DNA of 64,000 bases from J029 sp964482495. Lineage in GTDB: Bacteria; Planctomycetota; UBA1135. The notes below the pieces were generated by a model. The model searched no databases. It saw nothing but the letters and a program-made list of their open reading frames with translations, and was not told the origin of the DNA. Below, piece by piece: positions 24,907 to 33,854 of the stretch (position 1 is its first letter; every line of letters starts with the position of its first letter). Position numbers and translations under genes: made by a program. The stretch spans positions 1-64,000 of the forward strand of contig CAYZXS010000005.1 in the NCBI GenBank assembly GCA_964482495.1. The letters run 5' to 3'.

Positions 24907-27900
24907 TGGATGCTCCAGGCGAAGCCGAGGGCGTCCAATTCGGGCGAGAGGTTTTGCTCGATGTTCGACACGAAGGTGAAGCGGAACTGGAAGAACTTGA
25001 AGTCCCTTCCGCCGGGGTCGTTCAGGAGGCTCAGGATGTCGGAGCGCCAGCCTGTGGTGTCGCTCAGGTTGCCGCAGCCGGTGTCCGAGTAGTTGCCGTA
25101 GAAGTCCAGTTCGTTGGCGTCATTCAGCGGCGAAGGGTCGCCGCCGCAGTTCTCGGCCACTTCGGCGCCGCGAACGTCGATCACCACCTCGGTGTTCGGG
25201 GGTTGGAATTCCGGGGCGGGTTCTTGGTTCAGGGAGCTGACGAAGTCAGGGATGCCGCCGAAGGAGAACCAGTGGGTGTAGACCCGGGAGATGCGCAGCA
25301 CGAAGTCGACCTGGTGCCAGTAGAGCTCCGGGCCGTAGCCCTTGGTCACCGCGCCGGTGGTGGTGTTGTAGCCGCCTTGCGGGTCGAGGCCGCCGGAGGC
25401 CCGGTCGTCCGGGATCACCTGGAACCAGGTGCCGCCGGCGTTCCGGCCGCCCGCGGAGAAGATCCGGAAGGCGGGCAGCGCCGAGGAGCCGCACATGATC
25501 TGGACCTGGAAGCCGTTGGCGCCGTAGAAGTTGCCACGCGGGTAGGCGCGGATCCGGGCCAGCAGGGGCAGACCGATCGACGGGATGTACTCGGCGGAGA
25601 AGTCCTTGTTGCCCAGGCCGACGGTGTCAGGCGGCACGCCGGGACCCGCCTTGCCGCCGAGGTAGGCCGGACCGTCCAGGTTGGCCTTGGCGGGGATGTC
25701 GGTGTCGCGGTAGGTGAAGTCCTCGGTGAAGTCACCCCAGGGCATGTACTTGTTGCCGCTGGACGAGGTGAAGACCTTGGTCGCGGTGAGCTGGTACTCG
25801 CCCGACCAGGTGACGGTCTCATCGATGTCCGGGTAGCCGAGGATGCTCCCGGTGAAGTCGGCGTTCCGGCGCAGACCCGAGTTCGGCCACTGCGGGTAGC
25901 CGGAGGACGGGTTGATGTAATCGTCCGGAGAGCGCTGGGAGTGGGAGAGCGCCAGCGAGTACTCGTGGAAGGAGTCGTCGATGACGTTGCCGCCGAAGGG
26001 CGCCCAGTTCATGGACTCGACGTCCAGGTTGAACTCCGAGACCGCCAACAGGCCCAGGCCCAGGATGTGGTAGGGCCAGCAGGTCATCAGCACCGCCCCC
26101 GCAGGGGTCAGCGGCGTCATGACGCCGGCGCTGAACTGGATCCGCTGGGCCACGAAGGGGTTGAAGGGGTCGGCGTTGCGGGAGAAGCGGACCAGGTTGC
26201 GGCCGCGCAGGACGCCCGGCTCGAAGACGTACTGCCCGGTGTACTCGAGCAGGCTGTCCCCGTTCTCGTCGGTGCTGTTGAAGCGCAGCGCGAAGTAGCG
26301 GTCGTTCGGCCAGGGCGCGTAGGCGCCCGGGGTGATCAGCTCTTGCTGCCCCTCATTGCCGGCCACGAAGTCCGTGAAGGCCAGCTTGTTGCCCGCCAGA
26401 TCGAAGAGGCCGTCGTCGCCGTCCCGGATCGAGATCGCGAAGCGGAGGTCGTTGCCCTCGTCGTGGGAGTCGGAGAAGCCCGCCGCCGGGGCGATGGTGT
26501 AGGTCCGGCCGTCGGGCGCGATGCCGAGCGGGCCGGTCAGGATCCGGCCGCTGCCGGAGCTGGTGCCGGTCACGGCCCCGCCCGCGACGGCGACGGTGTA
26601 GCCGAGCTGCCGGTCGATGTAGTCGGACACCAGCTCGGGGTTCGGGTAGCCGAACTGCCGGGCGGCGTAGATCTCGGCCAGGTACAGGTCCTCGGGGTCG
26701 GACGGGTTGACCGGGTCGACCACGTAGGAGTTGATGACGAAGGTCTCGAGGGCCTTCACGGTCGACGGGTCGATCGGCTCGTTGAAGGAGATCGAGATCG
26801 TCGAGTAGGGATCGATGCCACGCGCCGGCAGGCCGTACTCCGGCTCCGGCGTGAATTTCACCCAGCACAGCTGCAGGGCGGCGTCGGCGGAGGAGTACGC
26901 GGTGGTGATCCGGCCGCCCAGCGGTGAACCGGCGTAGTTGCCGACCGGGACGCTGTCGGCGCCCTCGAGCACCGCGCCCGAGACGACGTAGGCGTTGGGG
27001 TCAGAGGAGTTGACCACCTTGGTGATCGCCACCAGGCCTTGGCCGATCTCGAACACGTCCCCCACCTTCGGCGTGATGGGGCGGCAGCTGGCAGCGTCGA
27101 TGGCGTAGGTCAGGGTCCGCTGGACCCCGCCGCCGGCGACGTTGGAGATGCCGACCTCGAGCTCGGTCACCAGGTTCGGGCGCACCCGGTCCTGCATGAA
27201 GCCGTTGTAGAGGTCGTTCTCGTTGCCGGTCCGGAAGGCCCGGATCACGATCGGGTCCAGCCCCAACGACAGCTCCACCGGGTCGGAGGGCGTCGGCTTG
27301 AGGTTGTGGGTGTGGCCCAGGTTGCGCAGCACCTGGAACTGGCCGTTGTCGACGTCGATCTTGGTCGGGATCCGGATGACGGCGTTGGCGACCACGCTGT
27401 CGAGGGAGGCCGGGAAGCCGACCCCGTTCTGCGGGATGCCGAGGGCCGCCTCGTCGAAGCGGGAGATCGTCGGGTCGATGATCACCACGCCCTTCGGCTT
27501 GCCGTCCTTGCCGATGACGTCGTTGTCGACGATGTAGCGGACCTCCTGGTTGACGATGGGCGGATCGCCGACGTTGACCTTGATGGTCTCGGAGTTGACC
27601 AGCGCCGGGTCGACCATCTCGGAGAATTGCAGCCGGATGGCGCCGTTGCGGGCGACCATCGAGAAGGGCGGCAGGGACTCGAGGCCCTTGGTGCTGACCG
27701 CGGCGCGGCCGGTCAGGGCGGCGTCGAGCAGCTGGTCGAAGGCCGAGGTGCCCGAGGTCTCGTGGATGGTCAGGGTCTGCGACTGGGTCAGCGGGTTCAG
27801 CCCCAGCGTGTAGACGCCCGTCTGGTCCTGGAGGTTCTCCCGGATCATCACGTCCCGGTCGACCAGCAGGCCGTTGTCGTCCAGGACGTCCACCAGCCGC

Positions 27901-28064
27901 CCCCACTCCGCCGTCTCGAGGTAGAACTTGGCCCTGCCGCTCCCCGGGAGGTTCGCGGCGTCCCGGGAGCTGCTGTTGAAGCAACCCGGGAGCAAGAGGG
28001 CCACGGCACCGGCGAGGGCCAGTCCGGCGTGGAATCGAGCGGGACGGTGGAGCGTACGGGTCAT
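24903..28064 (-). CDS. Tandem-duplicated Ig-like secreted lipoprotein, copy B
   Basis: A 1053-residue lipoprotein with lipobox LPGC (Cys28). It shares many blocks in the same order with the upstream gene: AEWGRLVDV, MVARNGAIRL, DPTIS, FPASLD, IRIPTK, YIDRQLGY, the GLPLLAR and YPRG region, and SRVYTHWF near the C-terminus. Big_5-like segments (AIRLQFSEMVDPALV, TISISFNEPIDPSTV) recur at least twice. No enzyme motif is seen. It lies 14 bases downstream of copy A, and its stop is fused to the next start (GTGA). The role is unknown; large beta-rich surface proteins of this sort often bind ligands or partners. Confidence 0.85.
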   Translation of the reverse strand: MTRTLHRPARFHAGLALAGAVALLLPGCFNSSSRDAANLPGSGRAKFYLETAEWGRLVDVLDDNGLLVDRDVMIRENLQDQTGVYTLGLNPLTQSQTLTIHETSGTSAFDQLLDAALTGRAAVSTKGLESLPPFSMVARNGAIRLQFSEMVDPALVNSETIKVNVGDPPIVNQEVRYIVDNDVIGKDGKPKGVVIIDPTISRFDEAALGIPQNGVGFPASLDSVVANAVIRIPTKIDVDNGQFQVLRNLGHTHNLKPTPSDPVELSLGLDPIVIRAFRTGNENDLYNGFMQDRVRPNLVTELEVGISNVAGGGVQRTLTYAIDAASCRPITPKVGDVFEIGQGLVAITKVVNSSDPNAYVVSGAVLEGADSVPVGNYAGSPLGGRITTAYSSADAALQLCWVKFTPEPEYGLPARGIDPYSTISISFNEPIDPSTVKALETFVINSYVVDPVNPSDPEDLYLAEIYAARQFGYPNPELVSDYIDRQLGYTVAVAGGAVTGTSSGSGRILTGPLGIAPDGRTYTIAPAAGFSDSHDEGNDLRFAISIRDGDDGLFDLAGNKLAFTDFVAGNEGQQELITPGAYAPWPNDRYFALRFNSTDENGDSLLEYTGQYVFEPGVLRGRNLVRFSRNADPFNPFVAQRIQFSAGVMTPLTPAGAVLMTCWPYHILGLGLLAVSEFNLDVESMNWAPFGGNVIDDSFHEYSLALSHSQRSPDDYINPSSGYPQWPNSGLRRNADFTGSILGYPDIDETVTWSGEYQLTATKVFTSSSGNKYMPWGDFTEDFTYRDTDIPAKANLDGPAYLGGKAGPGVPPDTVGLGNKDFSAEYIPSIGLPLLARIRAYPRGNFYGANGFQVQIMCGSSALPAFRIFSAGGRNAGGTWFQVIPDDRASGGLDPQGGYNTTTGAVTKGYGPELYWHQVDFVLRISRVYTHWFSFGGIPDFVSSLNQEPAPEFQPPNTEVVIDVRGAEVAENCGGDPSPLNDANELDFYGNYSDTGCGNLSDTTGWRSDILSLLNDPGGRDFKFFQFRFTFVSNIEQNLSPELDALGFAWSIQ

Positions 28065-28078
28065 GATTGATGCTTGGA

Positions 28079-31000
28079 TCAGAGCTGCCAGGCCAAGCCC
28101 AGGCCCTCCAAGATGGCCTGGTTCGACCGGTCAACGTCGTTCACGAAGGTCAGACGGAGTTGCAGGAAGCGATAGGAGTTCGCCTCCAGTTCGGTGAAGT
28201 TGTCGGTCCAGGCACCCGGAGTCGAGACCTGACCGCTGCTCTGGTCGTACTCGCCGTAGACGTCGAAGCCGTCCTCGGCGTCCAGGAGCGGGGAAGGATC
28301 GATGGTCGGGTTGCCGGGGTGGTCGACCTGGACCGCGCCGCGGTATTCGACGATCACCGAGGTGCCCTCGGGCTGGTTGCCGTTCTCGGGCTCCATCTGG
28401 ACGCCCACGACCTTGCCGGACTGCAGGGTGCCGCCGAGGTCGAACCAGTGGGTGTAGACCCGGGAGACCTTGAGGGCGAAGTCGACCTCGGTCCAGTAGA
28501 CGTAGGGGTTGGACGGGTCGGTCGGCTGACCGGTGCCCACCTGGTAGCCGCCCACCGGCTGGGTGCCGCCCTTGGCGGCGTTGTCCGGGATCACCTGGTG
28601 CCACTGGCCGGAGCCGTCCTGGCCGCCCTCGGAGTAGACCCGGAAGGCCGGGAAGGAGGTCTGGACGTTCTGGGTCAGCTGGGCGGTGACCTGGAACTGG
28701 TTGTTGCCCAGGCGCTCACCCCGCGGGTAGCAGCGGTAGCGGGCCAGCAGCGGCAGGCCGACCGAGGGGACCTCGCCGGGGGTGTAGAGGAGCAGCACGT
28801 CGGGGTGCGTGGCCGGCGGAGAGCCCAGCGAGATCGGCAGGGGCTCGGTGCCGACGTAGCTCGGCGGGATGGTGGTGTCGCGCCAGGTGTAGGACTCCTC
28901 GAACTCCGGCCACGGCAGCATGGTGTTGCCCGACTCGGAGGTGAACAGGTTGATGCTCGAGATCGAGTAGGTGCTGTCGAAGACCAGCTTCTCGTCGAAG
29001 TCCGGGTAGCCCAGGATGTTGTCGTCGAAGGTGTCGACCTTCAGGCCCGAGAACGGGTACATGATCACGCCGTTGATCACCAGCTCGTCGGGCATGTACT
29101 TGGCGTGCGACAGGGCCAGGGAGAAGCGCGGGTAGAGGTCGTCGAAGACCACCCCGCCCAGCGGCGTCCAGCTCATGCCGACGACGTCGACGTTGAACTC
29201 GCCGAGGTCGCGATAGCCGAAGCCGAGGTCGTGGGGCCGGATGGTGGTCATGACCACCGAGCCCGCCGGAGACAGCGGCGCGTACGGCGGGTTCCAGACG
29301 GGCACGGTGCTGGCGTTGACCGCGGTCCCGGCGCTGATGTACTGGTTGCTGTTGTCGGCGTCGCGCGAGAAGGTCTCGGCGGCGCGGCCGGTGAGCCTCC
29401 CGGCCTCATAGCCCACCTGACCGGTGTACTCGGGCAGGCCGTCCTCGTCCTCGTCCAGGCCGTTGGCCCGCAGGGAGAAGGCCTTGGTCTTGTTCAACGC
29501 GCCGCCGCCGGCGGCGGTCAGCTGGTTGTCCGTGGCGACGGAGCCGATCGGCGTGCCGGCGACGAAGCGCGACAGGTCGAGCGGGTTGCCGGCCAGGTCC
29601 AGGATGCCGTCCGCGCCGCCGCGGATGGCAACCGCGAACTGCAGGAAGGTGTCGGCGTTGGGCTCGGCGAAGCCGGTGATCGGGGTCAAGGCGAAGCTGG
29701 AGCCGTTGATGTCGGACTCGATCGGCCCGAACATCACCCGACCGCCGTACTCGGAGTCGGTCGTCGTGCCGCCGGTGTTGACCACGATGTGGTAGCCCCG
29801 CTGGCGGTCGATGTAGTCGGCGACGCTCTCATTCGGGAACAGCGTCGGGTGGCGGAAGTAGGCCGCGTTGCTCCCGAAGGCGTCGTCCATCTCGAAGGCC
29901 GTCACCACGAAGGAGTGCATCGAGGTGACCGAGCCGGAGTAGATCGGCTCGCTGAAGGTCGCCGTCACCGAGGTGTTCAGGGCGTCCAGCTCCAGCAGCT
30001 GGCCGGAGGTGTAGGTCGGCGCCGGGTTGAACTTCAGGTAGCAGACCTGGCGGTCGACGTCCTGACTGGTGTAGATGGTGCTCATCCGGCCGGCCAGGCT
30101 GAGGCCGGTGCCGGGAGGCAGGCCGGTGGCCGGGTCGGTCGGCTCGACCATGCGCCCGCGCACCTGGTAGGCGGCGGAGTTGCTGGAGTTGAGGACCGCG
30201 GTGACCACCAAGAGGGCGTCGGAGAAGTCGAAGACGTCTCCGGTCTTGGGGGTCATGTCCATGCAGTACTCGGCGTTGATCGAGTAGGTCAGCTCCCGGA
30301 TCGGAGAGGAGGTGCCGCTGGGCGCGGCGACCGTGGCGACGGTGACGTCCTGGACGCCGACCAGGTGCGGCTTGACCAGGTCCTCGAGGAAGCCGCGGTA
30401 GAGGTCGTCGGCGTTGCCGGCGCGGAAGACCTGGACCAGCACCGGATCGCCGGCGAAGGTGGTCTCGACCGGGTCCGTCGGGAGGTTCGTGATCCGGCGG
30501 TTGCCCTTCAGGTTCTTGATCACCGTGGCTTGACCGAAGAGCAGGTCCTCCTTGGTGGGGATCCGGATCTTGATGTTGTCGTTGATGCCGTCCAGCGAGG
30601 CGGGGAAGCCCTCGGGGTTGGCGGGCAGGCCGAGCAGGGCGGATTCCCGGGCGCTGATCGTCGGGTCGATCAGCACATAGCCCTTCTTCTGCTTGGCGTT
30701 GTTCTGGACCACGAGCCGCACCGTGAGCTCCTCGGCGCTCGGCTCGGTGCTGAAGACCTGCAGCGAGCCCGAGGTGATCGAGTCCGGGTCGACTTGGTCC
30801 GAGAAGCGCAGCCGGATGGCGCCGTTCCTCGCCACCATGGTGTAGGCCGGCGGGTCGTTGCCGCCCTTGCGCGCCAGGGCCTCGAGCCCCGACTTGGCGG
30901 CGTTGAGCAGGATCGTGAAGCTGGTCGACCCCTGCGTCTGGAGGATCTTCAGGGTCTCGGACTGGGTCACCGGGTTGGTGCTCAGCTCGTAGTTCACCCC

Positions 31001-31240
31001 GTCGATGTTGAGGCCGGGCCGGATCAGGACGTCCTCTTCGACCAGGGTGTCGCTGGTGTCGACGACGTCGACCAAGCGGCCCCACTCGGCGGCTTCCAGG
31101 ACCAGCTGGCCGTTGGCGCCGAAGGACGCCGCGCCAGGCTGGTTGGAGTTGAAGCAAGCGGGCGTCAGGGCCAGGAGGGCCAGGCCCAGGGTGGCCAGGG
31201 ATCGGCGAAGCGTCTTAGGGAACTTCACGGTCGGACTCAT
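28079..31240 (-). CDS. Tandem-duplicated Ig-like secreted lipoprotein, copy A
   Basis: A 1053-residue lipoprotein, exactly as long as its downstream neighbour. The signal peptide ends at TPAC (Cys29). Shared blocks include EAAEWGRLVDV, TMVARNGAIRLRFS, IDPTIS, EGFPASLD, IKIRIPTK, VADYIDRQRGY, SVGLPLLARYRCYPRG and KVSRVYTHWFDLGG. Repeated Big_5-like units are visible (SVTATFSEPIYSGSV, IRLRFSDQVDPDSI). It is first in the lipoprotein operon; the 215 bases upstream must hold its promoter. I do not recognise a named family; tandem duplication is the simplest origin of the pair. Confidence 0.85.
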   Translation of the reverse strand: MSPTVKFPKTLRRSLATLGLALLALTPACFNSNQPGAASFGANGQLVLEAAEWGRLVDVVDTSDTLVEEDVLIRPGLNIDGVNYELSTNPVTQSETLKILQTQGSTSFTILLNAAKSGLEALARKGGNDPPAYTMVARNGAIRLRFSDQVDPDSITSGSLQVFSTEPSAEELTVRLVVQNNAKQKKGYVLIDPTISARESALLGLPANPEGFPASLDGINDNIKIRIPTKEDLLFGQATVIKNLKGNRRITNLPTDPVETTFAGDPVLVQVFRAGNADDLYRGFLEDLVKPHLVGVQDVTVATVAAPSGTSSPIRELTYSINAEYCMDMTPKTGDVFDFSDALLVVTAVLNSSNSAAYQVRGRMVEPTDPATGLPPGTGLSLAGRMSTIYTSQDVDRQVCYLKFNPAPTYTSGQLLELDALNTSVTATFSEPIYSGSVTSMHSFVVTAFEMDDAFGSNAAYFRHPTLFPNESVADYIDRQRGYHIVVNTGGTTTDSEYGGRVMFGPIESDINGSSFALTPITGFAEPNADTFLQFAVAIRGGADGILDLAGNPLDLSRFVAGTPIGSVATDNQLTAAGGGALNKTKAFSLRANGLDEDEDGLPEYTGQVGYEAGRLTGRAAETFSRDADNSNQYISAGTAVNASTVPVWNPPYAPLSPAGSVVMTTIRPHDLGFGYRDLGEFNVDVVGMSWTPLGGVVFDDLYPRFSLALSHAKYMPDELVINGVIMYPFSGLKVDTFDDNILGYPDFDEKLVFDSTYSISSINLFTSESGNTMLPWPEFEESYTWRDTTIPPSYVGTEPLPISLGSPPATHPDVLLLYTPGEVPSVGLPLLARYRCYPRGERLGNNQFQVTAQLTQNVQTSFPAFRVYSEGGQDGSGQWHQVIPDNAAKGGTQPVGGYQVGTGQPTDPSNPYVYWTEVDFALKVSRVYTHWFDLGGTLQSGKVVGVQMEPENGNQPEGTSVIVEYRGAVQVDHPGNPTIDPSPLLDAEDGFDVYGEYDQSSGQVSTPGAWTDNFTELEANSYRFLQLRLTFVNDVDRSNQAILEGLGLAWQL

Positions 31241-31455
31241 GCGGCTAGAGGACAGCGAGGATCGGTCGAGTGCGGACGGAACCCGGGGGTCAGAATCGGC
31301 CCATCCTAGACTGGCGCGGAGAAGGGGCTACGGCCCTTTTGGCAACATCCGTACCAGGCAAGAAAACGGCAGGTTTCCAGGGGGAATCGGGCGCGAGCGC
31401 CCAGATCGTTCGGTTCCGCACAGGAGGGCGGACTCTCAGGGGGGGGGAGGAGCTC
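31241..31455. other. Leader/intergenic region upstream of the lipoprotein operon
   Basis: This 215-base gap between pyrB and the first lipoprotein gene has no credible coding frame. It contains a run of nine G at 31439-31447 next to a hairpin around AGCT-CTC-AGCT near the pyrB stop. It also holds a short stem GGGCG/CGCCC at 31389-31402 and a stem AAGGG/CCCTT at 31322-31338. It is expected to hold the pyrB operon terminator and the lipoprotein promoter. I could not identify convincing -35 and -10 boxes. Confidence 0.4.
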
Positions 31456-32775
31456 TCAGCTCCCCCACCAAACATACCCTTCCCGGAGAGCCTCGTCACG
31501 CTCTCGGAACGGCCGGAGATTCTCGGGCCGGATCTGCAGGGCCGCCTGGGAGTGCAGCGGGTGGACCCGGCGGCTGGACCGGCAGCCGGCGTACTCGACC
31601 CCGAGCTGGGTGTCGCAATATGCGCACAAGAAGAGCCGCTGGCGGCGGCCCACGACCCTCCAGGGGGGCACGATGCCCTCCTCGTGGGTGATGCACTCCG
31701 GGTTCGGGCAGCCGCCCAGCTCGTGCTCGGGATTGCCGGCTGGGAGCGGCGTCAGCGGCGGCAACGGCCAGGCGTCCGAGCGGAGCATGGCCAGGAACAC
31801 CGCCTGCCGCACCACCGGGCCGTTCCGGGCCTGGAGGAAGTAGCGGGCGCGGGGGTCCTCGTCGACCTCCTCGGGCAGCTCCGCCCGGCGGGGCAGCGGA
31901 TGGAGGAAGAGGCAGTCCTGCAGCAGCGGGTCCTCCAGCTGCCAGGAGCGCAGGCCGGGATAGACGCCGCGGTCGGCGGTCGCGCCGCGCTCGTCCTGCA
32001 GGCGGGTCAGGTAGAGGGCGTCGAAGCGCTCCAGCCGCGGCGTGCCCTCCTGGAACAAGGTGCCCTGGAGCATGCCCTTGGGCTCGAGCACCCGGGCCTC
32101 CTCGTTGCCGGTCCAGGAGCGCAGCACCGGGTGGGAGACCATGCCGGCGCGGTACTCGGCCCGCTCCAGGATGCGGGACTCGAAGCTGCTCTCCCAATCC
32201 AACCCCGGGGCCGGCAGCGCCACGACCCGGGCTCCGAGCAGGCTCAGCCCCCAAGCGAGGGAGCGGGCGGTGCGACCGTGCATCAGGTCCCCCATCAGGC
32301 CGACGGTGCGGCCCTCGAAGCCGCCCCAGGCCTGGTAGAGGGTGTAGAGGTCGACCAGGGTCTGGGTCGGGTGGCCGAGCCGACCGTCGCCGCCGTTCAC
32401 CACCGGCACCCCGGCGGCCTGCGACACCAGGCGGGAGGCGCCGTCCCGCGGGTGGCGCCAGACGATCAGGTCGGCGTACCCGCCGATGATCCGGGCGCTG
32501 TCGCGCAGGCTCTCGCCCTTGGTCCGGCTGCTGGTCTTGGGATCGGCCACCGTGATGACCCCGGCGCCGAGCCGGTGCGCCGCCGATTCAAAGGACAGCC
32601 GGGTCCGGGTGGACGGCTCCTCGAAGACGGTCGCGATCACTTGGCCGCGCAGAGCCTCGCGCAGCTCCTGCGGACGCTTCTCCAGCTCGCGGACGCGTTC
32701 CAAGAACGCCGACAGGAAGGCGGAGTTGAAGGCTTCCGCGGAGTGGAGCCCTTCCAGGACGGGAAGCAGCGGCAT
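31456..32775 (-). CDS. pyrB: Aspartate carbamoyltransferase fused to a PyrI-type zinc domain
   Basis: A 439-residue enzyme joining aspartate and carbamoyl phosphate in pyrimidine synthesis. Catalytic motifs: STRTR 55-59, the 80s-loop Lys86 in RTKGES, HPTQ 135-138, HGRTARSL (Arg168), LYLTRLQDER near 254-263 and HPLPR 292-296. About 25 residues are inserted before LYLTR. After the catalytic chain comes a 25-residue linker, then Cys356-x4-Cys361-x22-Cys384-x2-Cys387 with NPECITHEE. This is the zinc site of the regulatory chain PyrI. The PyrI nucleotide-binding domain is absent, and a 52-residue tail follows. The ATG at 32775 begins a normal PyrB N-terminus. Confidence 0.93.
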   Translation of the reverse strand: MPLLPVLEGLHSAEAFNSAFLSAFLERVRELEKRPQELREALRGQVIATVFEEPSTRTRLSFESAAHRLGAGVITVADPKTSSRTKGESLRDSARIIGGYADLIVWRHPRDGASRLVSQAAGVPVVNGGDGRLGHPTQTLVDLYTLYQAWGGFEGRTVGLMGDLMHGRTARSLAWGLSLLGARVVALPAPGLDWESSFESRILERAEYRAGMVSHPVLRSWTGNEEARVLEPKGMLQGTLFQEGTPRLERFDALYLTRLQDERGATADRGVYPGLRSWQLEDPLLQDCLFLHPLPRRAELPEEVDEDPRARYFLQARNGPVVRQAVFLAMLRSDAWPLPPLTPLPAGNPEHELGGCPNPECITHEEGIVPPWRVVGRRQRLFLCAYCDTQLGVEYAGCRSSRRVHPLHSQAALQIRPENLRPFRERDEALREGYVWWGS

Positions 32776-32789
32776 CGCTGGGCGGGATT

Positions 32790-33854
32790 CTACCGCCGCC
32801 CCCCGCCGTCTCCGAGCAAGGCCTGGAGGCGGGCGCGGCGCTGGGGGCCGACCGGCAGCAGCTGCTCGGGTTCCGGGACCGGACCGAAGGCGGCGAGCAG
32901 TCCCCGCTCGAGGCGCCGGATCAGGCGGACGCCTTCTCGCTGGACCGAGCCGCGCAACCAGCCGGCCTCGGCCGGGGGGGCCCAAGCCGGGGCGAGGTCG
33001 TCGCGGTGGACCAGGACCAGGTCGGTGTCCGGCCGCCGGCCGAGCCGATCCCGCACGGGCTCCGGTGGCGCGGCGGCGAGGTCGAGGACCCAGATCCGGA
33101 ATTCGGCGCGGTCGAGCAGCCGGGCGGTCGCGGCCACCGCCTCCTGGTCCAGGCCGTGCTCGGCCGCCCACAGCCCGGCGGTGTCGACCAGCCGGACCTC
33201 GAAGGCCCCCGGTCCCTCCCCGAGCAGCACGCCGGCCTCGACCGCGTCCCGGGTGGTCCCCGGGTGCGGCGACACGGTCACCCGCTCCTCCTCCAGCCAG
33301 GCGTTGAAGAGGCTGGACTTGCCGGCGTTGGCGGGTCCGGCCAGCGCCACCAGCGGCGGCGCCTCCAGCCGCTCAGCCCAGGCCGCGCCCGCGAGCAGCT
33401 CGCGCGCCCCGGCCTGGCGCGCGGCCGGCGGCGCCGCGGCGAGCGCCGCGATCCGCCGGTCCAGGTCCCCGTCGAGCAAGGCACCGAAGGCGCGCGCGGC
33501 GAGCGGCGAGCGGGCGCCGAGGAAGCGGGCGCGGTCCTCGTCGGGCGGCGGTGCCTGCCGCGCCCAGCCGAGGCGACCGAGGTGCTCGGTGAGGGCCACG
33601 GCCACGCCCTGGCCGCCGTGGAGGTGGAGCTCGGCCTCGGCCTCCTGCCCCTCACGGGGTTGCCGGCGGAGCCAGAGCAGCCCCTGGTCGACCAGCGTCT
33701 CCCCCGCGGCCACCGACACCAGCCGCGGCCGGTCGACGGGCGGCAGCGCCGGAACCCCGATCGCGGCGAGCAGCTCTGGCGCGGGCGCCCGCAGCTCCCA
33801 GATGGACAAGGCGCTCGCCCCGGCGGCGCTCAGCCGGCGGTAGCGCCCGGTCAT
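32790..33854 (-). CDS. Divergent MnmE/TrmE-like GTPase lacking the C-terminal cysteine motif
   Basis: A 354-residue protein, about 100 residues shorter than MnmE. The N-terminal part resembles the MnmE folate-binding domain (GASALSIWEL, EAELHLHGGQGV). The G domain has G1 GPANAGKS (173-180), G2 PGTTRD (198-203) and G3 DTAG (224-227), but G4 reads HRDD (283-286) instead of NKxD. The terminal C-x-G-K motif needed for tRNA U34 modification is missing. It may be a degenerate or repurposed paralogue; a true MnmE could lie elsewhere. ATG overlaps the coaX stop as ATGA, and pyrB starts 14 bases downstream. Confidence 0.75.
   Translation of the reverse strand: MTGRYRRLSAAGASALSIWELRAPAPELLAAIGVPALPPVDRPRLVSVAAGETLVDQGLLWLRRQPREGQEAEAELHLHGGQGVAVALTEHLGRLGWARQAPPPDEDRARFLGARSPLAARAFGALLDGDLDRRIAALAAAPPAARQAGARELLAGAAWAERLEAPPLVALAGPANAGKSSLFNAWLEEERVTVSPHPGTTRDAVEAGVLLGEGPGAFEVRLVDTAGLWAAEHGLDQEAVAATARLLDRAEFRIWVLDLAAAPPEPVRDRLGRRPDTDLVLVHRDDLAPAWAPPAEAGWLRGSVQREGVRLIRRLERGLLAAFGPVPEPEQLLPVGPQRRARLQALLGDGGGRR

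Noticed and set aside
28067..31309. A 1080-codon plus-strand frame opposite the first lipoprotein
   Set aside because: The translation is repetitive Val/Asp/Gly/Arg without a fold signature, whereas the minus frame has a signal peptide and a paralogue.
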